Below, one piece after another: positions 8,225 to 17,158 of a stretch of DNA of 64,000 bases; positions within the stretch are counted from its first letter, which is position 1; every line of letters begins with the position of its first letter. The position numbers and the translations under genes were made by a program. Below the pieces are notes generated by a model. It was not told the origin of the DNA and searched no databases. It saw only the letters and a program-made list of their open reading frames with translations. The stretch spans positions 1 through 64,000 of the forward strand of contig DAOTCE010000006.1 of NCBI GenBank assembly GCA_035452965.1, given 5' to 3'. The DNA is from Candidatus Paceibacterota bacterium. GTDB taxonomy: Bacteria > Verrucomicrobiota > Verrucomicrobiia > Limisphaerales > UBA8199.

Positions 8225-9766
8225 TCATAATTGGCCGGCTGTATGATAGCCCTCCTCCCCGTGTTCGGACAGGTCGAGGCCCGAAACCTCTATTTCCGGC
8301 GCCACCCGCAGTCCCAGAATTGCCCGGACAACGAAGGTGATTATGATTGTGCCCACGATCGCCAAACAGAGAGTGATACCGATCGCCTTGAGTTGTTCGA
8401 TCCAAAGGCCGCCTTCAGCAACCAGTCTGGCCAAGCCGTTCCGGGTGGCGGGATTTGCAGCGTCCAGCTTGTTGCCGACCTTCGCGAGGTTGTTGACGAG
8501 ATTAGGGTTAGCCTTGGCGCTGGCGAGCAAGCCGGTCAGGAATGCCCCCAAAGTGCCTCCTACAGCGTGGACCCCGAACGTGTCAAGCGCGTCGTCGTAA
8601 CCTGCAGCGGACTTCAATTTCCAGCAAGCCAGGTATGGAACCAAACCCGCCACCAAACCGATGACGACCGCCCCAGTGGTCGTCACGTAGCCACATGCCG
8701 GAGTGACTACGACCAACCCCGCCACCGCACCAGAGCAAAAACCGAGGATGCTCGGCTTACCGCGGAAAACGTACTCGGCCATCGCCCAGGTGAACGAAGC
8801 GACTGCGGTGGCCAGCGTTGTGGTCGTAAACGCGTTGGCAGCAATACCGTCAGCGGCGACGGCGCTGCCGGCGTTGAACCCATACCAGCCAACCCACAAC
8901 ATACCGGTGCCCACCATGCAAAGAACCATGCTATGCGGCGGCATTGGTTCCTTGCCAAATCCGAGCCGCTTACCCAGGACGAGGCAAAGGACGAGGGCTG
9001 ACCACCCAGAGGACATGTGCACCACCGTGCCGCCGGCAAAGTCAATGGCGCGGATCTTGGCGACAGGATTCCACACCCCATTCATCAGGCCGTCTGCGCC
9101 CCATACCATGTGTGCCAACGGGAAATACACTACGAACATCCAGAGCGCCACAAACAGGAGAATGGCCGAGTACCTCATGCGCTCCGCAATAGCGCCCACC
9201 ATCAACGCGGGCGTGATAATCGCGAACATAAGCTGAAACATGGAATACACGTTATGCGAGACCCAGGCGCTATAATCCGTATTTGGCTCCGAACCCACCC
9301 CCGCCATGAACTTCCAATCGAGATTGCCAACGAGACCATGGATGAATCCGTCTTTCGAGAACGCCAGACTGTAGCCGCACATCCACCAAAGAATGCTGAC
9401 TAGTCCGGCGATACCCAGGCATTGTGCCAGCACCGACAACACATTCTTTCGGCGCACCAAACCGCCATAAAAGAGCGCCAGCCCGGGCAGTGTCATGAAC
9501 AGCACCAGTGCCGCACAGATCATCTGGAACGCGTTGTGGCCGGGGCCCGGCCCGCCGACTTTCGTGGTCAGGCTCGGATTGGCTGCGTTACCTCGAGCGC
9601 CATTGTTCAAGTAGGCCTCCAAATCAGCTACGCGTTCCTCCAAACTGGGTGTGCTTAACTTCTCAGTTGTGGGAGTAGTCGTAGGTCCTGTATCGGCAGC
9701 TGGCACCGCCAACGGCAGCGCCATAAATGCCACCCACAGACTGAACCCCGTTAATACCTTTTTCAT
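8225..9766 (-). CDS. amt: Ammonium transporter (Amt family) with N-terminal extension
   Basis: An 11-helix inner-membrane channel that admits ammonium/ammonia. The 513-residue protein begins with a signal peptide (LWVAFMALPLAVPAA), followed by a short predicted coiled coil (LEERVADLEAYLNN) and a polar linker, and the channel starts near residue 75 (FQMICAALVLFMTLPGLALF). Pore motifs are present: FAGGTVVHMSSGWSALV with the first pore His and VHAVGGTLGAF with the second. The start at 9766 is preferred to the GTG at 9778 because it gives the signal peptide directly. It lies 35 bp after glnK, whose product plugs Amt when nitrogen is plentiful. Confidence 0.95.
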   Translation of the reverse strand: MKKVLTGFSLWVAFMALPLAVPAADTGPTTTPTTEKLSTPSLEERVADLEAYLNNGARGNAANPSLTTKVGGPGPGHNAFQMICAALVLFMTLPGLALFYGGLVRRKNVLSVLAQCLGIAGLVSILWWMCGYSLAFSKDGFIHGLVGNLDWKFMAGVGSEPNTDYSAWVSHNVYSMFQLMFAIITPALMVGAIAERMRYSAILLFVALWMFVVYFPLAHMVWGADGLMNGVWNPVAKIRAIDFAGGTVVHMSSGWSALVLCLVLGKRLGFGKEPMPPHSMVLCMVGTGMLWVGWYGFNAGSAVAADGIAANAFTTTTLATAVASFTWAMAEYVFRGKPSILGFCSGAVAGLVVVTPACGYVTTTGAVVIGLVAGLVPYLACWKLKSAAGYDDALDTFGVHAVGGTLGAFLTGLLASAKANPNLVNNLAKVGNKLDAANPATRNGLARLVAEGGLWIEQLKAIGITLCLAIVGTIIITFVVRAILGLRVAPEIEVSGLDLSEHGEEGYHTAGQL

Positions 9767-9801
9767 CTCAGCCGCCACGTTAGAATTTGCCGGTTTCCAA
9801 G

Positions 9802-10140
9802 TTAAACAGCCTGTTCTCCCTTTTCGTCAGTGCGGATGCGAACAGCCTCCTCGATACGTGAGACGAAGATCTTGCCGTCACCGATCTTGCCGGTCTTGGC
9901 CGACCTGAGAATAGCGCCAACCGCGGCATCCGACTGCCCGTCACTCGTCACCACTTCGATCTTTATCTTAGGCAGAAAGTCCACGGTGTACTCGCTGCCA
10001 CGGTAAATCTCCGTGTGCCCTTTCTGTCGGCCGAAACCTTTGACTTCACTGACGGTCATTCCCTCGATCCCCACCTCCCCCAAGGCGTCTTTAACTTCCT
10101 CAAGTTTGAACGGTTTAATTATGGCTTCAATTTTCTTCAT
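9802..10140 (-). CDS. glnK: P-II nitrogen regulatory protein
   Basis: A trimeric signal protein that binds 2-oxoglutarate and ATP/ADP and controls Amt and glutamine synthetase regulation. The 112 residues match the family closely: MKKIEAIIKPFKLEEVKDAL, GRQKGHTEIYRGSEYTVDF with Tyr51 in the T-loop (the uridylylation site in proteobacteria), and the C-terminal GKIGDGKIFVSRIEEAVRIR. The start at 10140 has GGAAAGGTG upstream; the longer frame to 10296 is not protein-like. First gene of the glnK-amt-glnA series. By linkage to amt it is called glnK and not glnB. Confidence 0.96.
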   Translation of the reverse strand: MKKIEAIIKPFKLEEVKDALGEVGIEGMTVSEVKGFGRQKGHTEIYRGSEYTVDFLPKIKIEVVTSDGQSDAAVGAILRSAKTGKIGDGKIFVSRIEEAVRIRTDEKGEQAV

Positions 10141-10522
10141 ATCAGCAAACGCACCTTTCCCGGCAAAGGGAAACCAACTAAGCCCACCAGCGAGAACCGG
10201 GCTACAGTGCCTCGAGCAATGCCAGCCAAAGACTGCCTCAACAGTTCTCGCAGTCGCGCCCGGTTTAGCACCGATGATGCCAACCAGCTGCGACATTCAA
10301 TGCGGAAGGCGGAAACGGTTGAAATCATTGGATATTTCAGACAGGGGGCGTTGCTGGAAAGTCCATCAACCTGCAGCGAAATAGCCAGCTGGTACGCTTT
10401 TAGCCAGCGAACCGGACCTCGCCTTCCGGCGCGAATATGTCGTGAGACTCATCGTCGGCGTTGACAATCACAGCCGTTCGACTACCGTTGCACGCTCTAA
10501 GTAACTGACCAAACCTTGATTT
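10141..10522. other. Divergent intergenic region between glnK and rpsT
   Basis: No gene is supported. It must carry the promoters of glnK (minus) and rpsT (plus). No sigma-54 site in the glnK direction was found by eye. Confidence 0.5.
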
Positions 10523-10786
10523 ATGCCGAACACGAAGTCAGCCGAACGCCGCATGCGCAATAGCGCCCGCAAGAACCTGAAGAATCGCAGCGTCAAGGCG
10601 CGCCTCCACACCGCCGAGAAGAGCTACCTGGAACTCCTTTCCTCCGGCAAGAAGGACGAAGCCGCCAAAGAACTGCGGAAGCTCAACTCCACCTTGGACA
10701 AGGCTGCTAAGTCGGGCGTCCTGCACCGTGGCACCGCTGGCCGCAAGAAGTCACGGCTCGCCTTGCGTCTAGCGCGAGCGAAGTAA
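10523..10786 (+). CDS. rpsT: 30S ribosomal protein S20
   Basis: An 87-residue primary binding protein for 16S rRNA in the small subunit. It starts MPNTKSAERRMRNSARKNLK and ends in GVLHRGTAGRKKSRLALRLA, both diagnostic of S20, which is a basic three-helix bundle. Length is typical. It is a single-gene unit on the plus strand, divergent from glnK and convergent with the glycosyltransferase at 10888. Confidence 0.97.
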   Translation: MPNTKSAERRMRNSARKNLKNRSVKARLHTAEKSYLELLSSGKKDEAAKELRKLNSTLDKAAKSGVLHRGTAGRKKSRLALRLARAK

Positions 10787-10887
10787 GTCGCCGGGTGGTC
10801 GGCGAATCGAGCCGACGGTGGCTCGGGCTGCCGAGGCACAAGGATTCCGAAGCCGTCGCTCTTGGAGCCGTCTTTCTGTGCTCGTGG

Positions 10888-11649
10888 CTACGCGCTCGAT
10901 GGAGCTTTGGGAAATAACCTGCAACCTGCCAGGCCGAGCTTCGCCAGGCGGTATTTCAACGCCGTTGCCAGGCACCCGCACCCGTACTTGATGCTCCGCC
11001 GCAAGTTGATGGACGAAGCCTCCGGGAAGTACTTTGTCGGACAACTCACTTCGCCGATCGTGAATCCGTGCCACAGGATTTGCGCCAGCATCTGGTTGTC
11101 GAAGACGAAGTCATCCGAATTGCCTACCAGGTCTAATCTCTCCAGGATCGCCCGGGAAAACGCACGATAGCCCGTGTGATATTCCGACAGCTTGGCCCCC
11201 AGTAGAATATTCTCGATCAGCGTCAGGCCTCGGTTCGAAACGTACTTCCAAACGGGCATTCCCCCGCGCAACGCGTACCCTCCCAGAATGCGGCTGCCCA
11301 AAACACACGCATGCAGCCCGTTGCCAATGATCGAAACCATCGCCGGTATCAGTTTTGGGGTGTACTGATAGTCGGGGTGAATCATAATCACGATGTCTGC
11401 CCCTGCATCCAAAGCCAGACGGTAGCAAGTCTTCTGATTCCCCCCGTAACCTTTGTTCACTTCGTGGACGTGGACTTGCACCCCCTCCAAGCCGCGCGCA
11501 ATCGCCACCGTTTCGTCCCGGCTTCCATCGTCCACCAGGATGATGGTGTCCACTACTTGCTGCTCAAGCACCTCCTCGTGCGTCTGGCGGAGCGTCTTCG
11601 CGGCATTGTAGGCCGGCATCACCACCACGACTTTCTTGTCCCGGTACAT
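10888..11649 (-). CDS. Family 2 glycosyltransferase
   Basis: A 253-residue GT-A fold transferase. KKVVVVMPAYNAAKTL starts the nucleotide-binding fold, IILVDDGSRDETV carries the first aspartates, VNKGYGGNQK the substrate loop, and MIHPDYQYTP replaces the usual D-x-D metal motif with H-x-D. TGYRAFSR and the absence of membrane helices make it like the soluble dolichol/polyprenol-phosphate sugar synthases, but the acceptor is not shown. A single gene, convergent with rpsT. Confidence 0.88.
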   Translation of the reverse strand: MYRDKKVVVVMPAYNAAKTLRQTHEEVLEQQVVDTIILVDDGSRDETVAIARGLEGVQVHVHEVNKGYGGNQKTCYRLALDAGADIVIMIHPDYQYTPKLIPAMVSIIGNGLHACVLGSRILGGYALRGGMPVWKYVSNRGLTLIENILLGAKLSEYHTGYRAFSRAILERLDLVGNSDDFVFDNQMLAQILWHGFTIGEVSCPTKYFPEASSINLRRSIKYGCGCLATALKYRLAKLGLAGCRLFPKAPSSA

Positions 11650-11830
11650 ACTGATTTGTCAGCAAAATGCATGACTCCGCTATGGCATGAGAAGTACAAA
11701 ATGAATTCACTCGGGACGGTTCCGTCCGAATGGGAAGCAGATTGGGTTTCAGGCCCTCCAATGGACCGATGATGATTAGGGGATTGCCGGATTAGGCGAT
11801 TATGATATTGTCAGGCATATTGAGGATGCG

Positions 11831-13120
11831 ATGCGGCATTTGGTGCTAATCTTTGTGGCAGGACTGACCAGCGCAGCCGCGCTCGGCTCACGGGCGGCGG
11901 ATGTCGGCCTGATTAAAATCAAGGGTGCCATTGGGCCGGCTACGGCCAGCTACATCGCCCGCTGCATTGACGTGGCCACCGAGCGCGAAGACAGTTGCCT
12001 TGTCATTCAGTTAGATACCCCGGGCGGCTCACTCGATTCTACCAAGGAGATCGTCCAACAGTTCTACACTTCAAGGATCCCGACGGTGGTCTATGTCGCC
12101 CCCGAAGGGGCGTGGGCCGGCAGCGCGGGCTGCTTCATCACGCTGGCGGCCGATGTGGCCGCCATGGCGCCTGCCACCAGTATTGGCGCGGCGCACCCGG
12201 TTTCTATCGGGCCCGGCGGCGAGGAAAAAACCAGCGACGTGATGAAGGAGAAGCTGGAGCAGATCACTGGCAGCTTCATTGAAGGAATTGCCAAGAGGCG
12301 CGGGCGCAACGCCGAGTGGGCCAAATCTTCTGTGGTCGAAAGCAAGGCGATCGATGCCGACGAAGCGCTGGAGTTGAAGGTCATTGACCTCATCGCCAAG
12401 GACTTGCCCGATTTGCTCAGCCAGCTCGATGACCGTGAGGTGAACGGCAAGGCCCTAAAGACCGCCGGCGCGAATGTTGTGGATATTCCGATGACCACGC
12501 AGGAACGGGTTCTTCAGCTGCTCTCGCACCCCGAACTGATGATGATCCTGATGCTGGTCGCGATCTACGGTATAATTGGGGAGCTGAGCAATCCGGGTGC
12601 GATATTGCCGGGGGTGGTAGGTGCGATTGCGCTGATCCTTGTGCTTTATATGGCCACTGTGCTGCCGGTGAATATCGCCGGCATGGCGCTGATCGGCCTG
12701 GCGGTGGTCTTGTTCATCCTAGACATCTTCGCACCCACACATGGTGTGCTCACGTTCGGCGGGATCGTCGCGTTCTTCTTGGGGGCACTGATGCTTTTCA
12801 ATCGCGCCGACCCCGCCTTCCGGATCTCGCTGGCGTACATCATCCCCGCGACGCTTGTGACAGCCGCATTCTTTGTCTTTGTCGTAGGCGCGGGCCTCAG
12901 GGCGCAGTTCTTCCCGGTGCGTGTGGGTCGCGAGGCGCTTGCCGGCAAAACGGTTCCGGCCCTGGCCCGTATTGATGCCAGCGGCGGCAAGGTTTTTGTT
13001 GAGGGCGAATACTGGAACGCGGCAAGCGAAACGCCGATCGAAGCCGGTCACCCCGTCGAGATTGTCGCTGTCAATGGTCTGATTCTGAAAGTGAAACCTA
13101 AACAACCACCCATAGCATAA
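11831..13120 (+). CDS. nfeD: NfeD-type membrane serine protease
   Basis: A 429-residue protein of the long NfeD class. A signal peptide (1-22) leads to a ClpP-like protease domain (25-210): LDTPGGSLDST is the oxyanion-loop region, Ser98 in WAGSAGCF the nucleophile, and Lys139 in VMKEK the likely general base, one residue shifted from the S97/K138 dyad of the archaeal 1510-N protease. Residues ~230-350 form about five membrane helices, and the last ~60 residues fit the soluble OB-fold domain. TTGAGG six bases upstream supports the start. The slipin gene follows after 25 bp; in archaea the protease cleaves its partner stomatin. Confidence 0.93.
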   Translation: MRHLVLIFVAGLTSAAALGSRAADVGLIKIKGAIGPATASYIARCIDVATEREDSCLVIQLDTPGGSLDSTKEIVQQFYTSRIPTVVYVAPEGAWAGSAGCFITLAADVAAMAPATSIGAAHPVSIGPGGEEKTSDVMKEKLEQITGSFIEGIAKRRGRNAEWAKSSVVESKAIDADEALELKVIDLIAKDLPDLLSQLDDREVNGKALKTAGANVVDIPMTTQERVLQLLSHPELMMILMLVAIYGIIGELSNPGAILPGVVGAIALILVLYMATVLPVNIAGMALIGLAVVLFILDIFAPTHGVLTFGGIVAFFLGALMLFNRADPAFRISLAYIIPATLVTAAFFVFVVGAGLRAQFFPVRVGREALAGKTVPALARIDASGGKVFVEGEYWNAASETPIEAGHPVEIVAVNGLILKVKPKQPPIA

Positions 13121-13145
13121 ACAACGCTAACAACCGGAAAACAGC

Positions 13146-13928
13146 ATGGAAGAAATCATTGCCAGATTGTTCAACGTCACCTCCTGGATCGTCCCTATCA
13201 TCATCCTGGGAGCGATCGTATTGCCACAAGCCATTCGGATCCTGCGCGAGTATGAGCGCGGCGTGATCTTTCGGCTCGGTAAACTGCTGTCCGCAAAAGG
13301 ACCGGGGCTGATTTTTCTCATTCCGGTCGTGGACCGCATGGTCAAAATGGACCTGCGCGTCGTCACCATTGATGTCGCCAGACAGGAAATCATGACCCGA
13401 GACAATGTGCCCGCCACCGTTGATGCGGTCGTCTATTTCCGCATTGTGGAACCGGTTGACGCGGTGATCAAGGTCGAGAACTTCTATAAAGCCACTTCGC
13501 TCATTGCGCAGACCACCCTCCGCAGCGTCCTCGGCCAGGCCCCGCTGGACGACTTGCTCTCGCAACGCGAGTCAATCAACCAGAAGCTGCAGGAGATTAT
13601 TGACCGTCAAACCGAGCCTTGGGGAGTAAAAGTCACCGCCGTTGAGGTGAAAGATGTCGCGCTGCCCGACAGCATGAAACGCGCGATGGCCAAGCAAGCC
13701 GAGGCCGAACGTGAGCGCCGCGCCAAGATCGTCAACGCCGAAGGCGAGTACCAAGCGGCCGAGAAGATGGTTCAGGCCGCCTCGATGATCAGCAAAGAGC
13801 CAATCGCTCTGCAATTGCGCTTCCTCCAGACGATGCGCGAAATCTCCAGTGAGCACAACACCACCACCTTTGTGCCGATCCCAATTGACTTATTCACGCC
13901 GTTCATGAAGGGCCTGCCAAAGGCCTGA
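13146..13928 (+). CDS. Slipin (stomatin/prohibitin-like) membrane protein
   Basis: A 260-residue SPFH/Band 7 protein that oligomerises on the inner membrane. One N-terminal membrane helix (SWIVPIIILGAIVLPQAI) precedes the Band 7 domain, recognisable from REYERGVIFRLGKL, GPGLIFLIPVVDRM and the long helical part EAERERRAKIVNAEGEYQAA. The C-terminus is PIPIDLFTPFM. Forms an operon with the NfeD protease upstream; slipins are the usual partners of long NfeD proteins and are proposed to organise membrane domains. Confidence 0.94.
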   Translation: MEEIIARLFNVTSWIVPIIILGAIVLPQAIRILREYERGVIFRLGKLLSAKGPGLIFLIPVVDRMVKMDLRVVTIDVARQEIMTRDNVPATVDAVVYFRIVEPVDAVIKVENFYKATSLIAQTTLRSVLGQAPLDDLLSQRESINQKLQEIIDRQTEPWGVKVTAVEVKDVALPDSMKRAMAKQAEAERERRAKIVNAEGEYQAAEKMVQAASMISKEPIALQLRFLQTMREISSEHNTTTFVPIPIDLFTPFMKGLPKA

Positions 13929-14569
13929 GACGCGGTAACCCAAGTTGAGATGCCTTGCCGCCACTCGCGCACATGCGGGGCCCAGGTGAGCACCCTCAAC
14001 GTGCCGATGTAGATCGCAAGAAGTTGGTGCCGCAATCTGCTGATACAGTCTCAGGCTATTTGAGATAGCAGTGGTTCCCGAACACATCCGCCCGCACGGT
14101 TCTCCAATGCCGGAGATATCGGTGTGACAACGCTGTGATACCCATGAGATCCCGGTGTGTATCCCATGGGGAGCGCTCCCCATGGGAACCACACCGTAGC
14201 ACCACCCTGCCGTCACCGTATCGCCAAGCCAAAGCTGCCCGGGTCAGCGGGGACTGGACGGGCCCCGCAACGTCCAGGTTGGAGACCGCGGGACCCATTC
14301 GTTGGCGGTGGGCGCAGGCGAATACACCCGGCTTGCGGCGCAGGCCTTGGGCCCACCTGCCCGGTGAGACTATTACAACCGATCTTACTCAGATTGGATT
14401 CTGCGCTTTGCGCAGGTAATACGTTGATTTTAGGCCGGATTGCCGCATCTTTCGCTTGCCGCTTCGCACTGTCTCGATACACTCCGGCCAGTGCACACGC
14501 GTAACCAACAGCCGCGCCCTGGCGGCAGAGTATCCAGCCGGGCGCTGCCTACCATCGAGCCAGAGAATT
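13929..14569. other. Gene-free interval carrying a palindromic repeat
   Basis: About 640 bp with no supported gene. It holds one copy of the 42-50 bp dispersed palindrome (14154-14195), about 60 bp of conserved right flank shared with the copy at 58.5 kb, and a hairpin CTGGACG...CGTCCAG at 14254-14277. The last part must contain the promoter of the following glycosyltransferase. Confidence 0.55.
14154..14195. repeat. Dispersed palindrome, copy 1 (imperfect)
   Basis: The left arm GGTGTGTATCCCATGGGGAG is followed by CGCTCCCCATGGGAACCACA and CC. The centre is AGCGCT at 14172-14177. The two arms differ at two positions near the right end (GGGAACCACACC instead of GGGATACACACC). The same palindrome occurs at 39196 and 58545. 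The right flank GTAGCACCACC...CACCGTATCGCC and GTCAGCGGGGACTGGA is shared with copy 3. Confidence 0.85.
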
Positions 14570-16090
14570 ATGCCTAAACCCATTACTGTTTTTCTTCCCT
14601 ACAGCGGCCAGGAACACACCCGCCGAACGATTGACCAGTTGCAGCAGTCGCCCTTGGTTGAGCGAATCTGTCTATTGGCAACCGGAGGTGTCGGAAGCCT
14701 CCCGGAAGGCTGTGAGCGCGTGGCCGTGAAAACACTGTATGGCACCCGTACCATGCGGATGATAGCGCAGAAAAGCGCCACCCCCTACACGCTCCTGGTC
14801 ATCCATGACACAACCATCGAATTTGGTCAGTTCGCCCTTGACCGGCTGCTCTCAGTGGCCGGTTTGACCGGCTCAGGCATGGTCTACTCGGACTACCATG
14901 ACATTCAAGCTCAGCAGAGGATTTCCCACCCGGTTATCGAGTATCAGTTAGGCAGCGTGCGTGATGACTTCAACTTCGGTTCGGTGCTCTTCCTCAGCAC
15001 CAAGGCCCTCAAAGCAGCTGCCGCCAGCCTGCGACAGGACTTCCAGTATGCCGGGTTGTACGCGCTGCGAATGGCCGTCTCGCGCCAACACACCCTCACC
15101 CGCGTGGTCGAGCACCTCTACGGCAAAGTCGAACTGGACGTCCGCAAGTCTGACCAGAAGCAGTTTGATTACGTTGACCCGAAAAACCGTGCCGTGCAAA
15201 TCGAGATGGAAGCCGCTGCCACCGAACACCTGAAGCGAATCGGCGCGTGGCTCAAACCGCGCTTTAAGATGCCTAACCTGGCGGACACGGCGTTCAAAAT
15301 TGAGGCCTCAGTGATCATCCCTGTCAGAAACCGGGTGAAGACCGTTGGCGATGCGGTCACCTCAGTCCTGAAGCAGCAGACCACCTTCCCGTTTAATCTC
15401 ATTGTCGTGGACAACCATTCCACCGACGGAACAACCGACCTGCTTCGCTCCTTCGCCCAGAAGGACCGCCGGTTGCTCCATGTAATCCCGGAGCGGCAGG
15501 ACTTGCTCATCGGCGGATGCTGGAACGAAGCGATTATGCATCCGGCTTGCGGCCGGTTCGCGGTCCAACTCGACAGTGACGACATCTACAAGGACGAGAC
15601 CACTCTCCAGAAGATTGTAGATGCGTTCCACCGCGAGAAATGCGCTGCCGTAATCGGCTCCTACCGGATGACAAATTTCAAATTGGAGGAAATCCCGCCG
15701 GGGGTGATTGACCACAAGGAGTGGACGCCCGACAATGGCCGGAACAACGCGCTCCGCATCCACGGGCTGGGCGCCCCGCGCGCTTATTACACGCCAGTTA
15801 TCCGAGGCATTCGGTTCCCGAACGTCAGCTACGGCGAGGATTACGCCGCCGTGCTGGCCGTCTCCCGCCAGTACCAGATCGCCCGCATCTATGAGCCGAT
15901 TTATCTTTGCCGCCGCTGGGAAGGAAACTCCGACGCTGGCATTGATGTCACCAGGCAGAACGCCTTTAATTTCTACAAGGATAAACTGCGCACCTTCGAG
16001 ATACTCGCCCGGCAGAGGATGAACAAAGGGGGAAAACCTGCCGCGGCCACCACGAAGAAGATCACGACCGGCAAGCGCAAGTCCGCCTAA
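14570..16090 (+). CDS. Two-part family 2 glycosyltransferase
   Basis: A 506-residue protein starting MPKPITVFLPYSGQEHTRRT; the frame upstream to 14456 is unlikely to be translated. Residues ~1-230 resemble a degenerate GT-A domain (LLVIHDTTIEFG, MVYSDYHD). Residues ~245-490 form a clear family 2 domain: ASVIIPVRNRVKTVGDAV, LIVVDNHSTDGTTDLL, and the metal-binding QLDSDD, then IYLCRRWEGNSD. Acceptor and sugar cannot be read. It is followed after 27 bp by the DUF4922 gene; the two families are often fused or adjacent, which suggests a joint task in sugar-nucleotide use. Confidence 0.85.
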   Translation: MPKPITVFLPYSGQEHTRRTIDQLQQSPLVERICLLATGGVGSLPEGCERVAVKTLYGTRTMRMIAQKSATPYTLLVIHDTTIEFGQFALDRLLSVAGLTGSGMVYSDYHDIQAQQRISHPVIEYQLGSVRDDFNFGSVLFLSTKALKAAAASLRQDFQYAGLYALRMAVSRQHTLTRVVEHLYGKVELDVRKSDQKQFDYVDPKNRAVQIEMEAAATEHLKRIGAWLKPRFKMPNLADTAFKIEASVIIPVRNRVKTVGDAVTSVLKQQTTFPFNLIVVDNHSTDGTTDLLRSFAQKDRRLLHVIPERQDLLIGGCWNEAIMHPACGRFAVQLDSDDIYKDETTLQKIVDAFHREKCAAVIGSYRMTNFKLEEIPPGVIDHKEWTPDNGRNNALRIHGLGAPRAYYTPVIRGIRFPNVSYGEDYAAVLAVSRQYQIARIYEPIYLCRRWEGNSDAGIDVTRQNAFNFYKDKLRTFEILARQRMNKGGKPAAATTKKITTGKRKSA

Positions 16091-16117
16091 GCTCGCCGAT
16101 AACCCCTCGAACCAATC

Positions 16118-17158
16118 GTGGCCAGGCCCATTGAGCAAATCGCCATCTCGGAACGCGAGTTGGCCCCGTTCGTCTCCGACAACGACCCATCGAGCAAAGC
16201 CCATGCGCTGCTGGAGCAGCAGAAGGGAGTGTGGGATTTGCTGCGAAACGGCTATGACACCCTCCGCACAGTCAAGACCCGGGTGTTCGAATTCAACGGA
16301 TTCCACATCAAGGTGCAGTTCAACCCCGGCCGCATGATCTCGACGGTGGCAAAGGTGGATGCGACCTCCATTAAGGAACGAAAGTGCTTCCTTTGCACCG
16401 AGAATCTGCCGCCCACCCAGCGCGGCATCCCGAGTGACGGCGATTACCTGGTGCTCTGCAATCCGTTTCCCATCTTCCCGGAGCATTTCACCATCTCCTG
16501 CCTGCGGCACGAGCCCCAGCTTATCCGCGGCTCATTTGATGCGTTCCTCAGGATCACTCGAGATTTGGGAGCGCGTTACATGGTGCTGTACAACGGGCCC
16601 AAGTGTGGCGCCTCGGCACCCGATCATCTACACTTCCAGGCGGGAACCCGGGCTCCGGTTCCCTTGAATGCCGAGTTTGACGAAATGAAGGCGACGCATG
16701 CAAGCCAACTGTTCGCCTCTAGCCCTTTCCGTGCCTGGAGCGTTGAGAATTGCCTCCGTCACTTCATTACCTTCGAGTCGGCGGATGCGGCCATGCTCCA
16801 TCGAGCCTTTGGCGCGCTGTACAAGTCCTTTCAGACCAGTGGCTCGCCGGAGGAAGAGCCAATGATGAACATTCTCGGCTTCTACGGAAACGGCGAATGG
16901 AGACTCCACTTCTTCCCCCGCGCCAAACACCGCCCTGCTTTCTACTTTAAGGAAGGCGACGACAAGCTGCTAATCAGTCCTGCCGCCGTCGAACTCGGCG
17001 GCATTTGCACGACTCCACGCGAACAGGACTTCGAGAAAGTCACCCGCGAGCACCTGGTGGAGATGTATCACGAAGTCTCCATCTCGCCCGAGAAGTTCGC
17101 TGCCATTAAGGCGCAGCTGGCCGCTCACCTTCCGGCAGTGGCGAACGCCGCCATCTGA
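16118..17158 (+). CDS. DUF4922 / HIT-like nucleotidyltransferase
   Basis: A 346-residue protein with a GTG start. KCFLCTENLPPTQRG is a zinc-type Cys pair common in this family, PFPIFPEHFTI and the motif DHLHFQAG give the H-x-H-x-Q active site of HIT-fold GalT/GDP-hexose phosphorylase relatives, and NILGFYGNGEWRLHFFPR forms the second half-domain. Such enzymes transfer nucleotides between sugar phosphates and phosphate. The likely role, supplying or recycling a nucleotide sugar for the glycosyltransferase upstream, is inferred from adjacency. An antisense frame on this stretch is a shadow. Confidence 0.78.
   Translation: MARPIEQIAISERELAPFVSDNDPSSKAHALLEQQKGVWDLLRNGYDTLRTVKTRVFEFNGFHIKVQFNPGRMISTVAKVDATSIKERKCFLCTENLPPTQRGIPSDGDYLVLCNPFPIFPEHFTISCLRHEPQLIRGSFDAFLRITRDLGARYMVLYNGPKCGASAPDHLHFQAGTRAPVPLNAEFDEMKATHASQLFASSPFRAWSVENCLRHFITFESADAAMLHRAFGALYKSFQTSGSPEEEPMMNILGFYGNGEWRLHFFPRAKHRPAFYFKEGDDKLLISPAAVELGGICTTPREQDFEKVTREHLVEMYHEVSISPEKFAAIKAQLAAHLPAVANAAI

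Noticed and set aside
10390..10404. Sigma-54-like promoter TGGTACGCTTTTAGC
   Set aside because: The GG and GC elements are correctly spaced but it points towards rpsT, away from glnK, and the -12 box is imperfect.
15362..16510. 382-codon minus-strand open frame
   Set aside because: It is antisense to two genes with clear motifs and has no family resemblance; long antisense frames are expected in GC-rich coding DNA.
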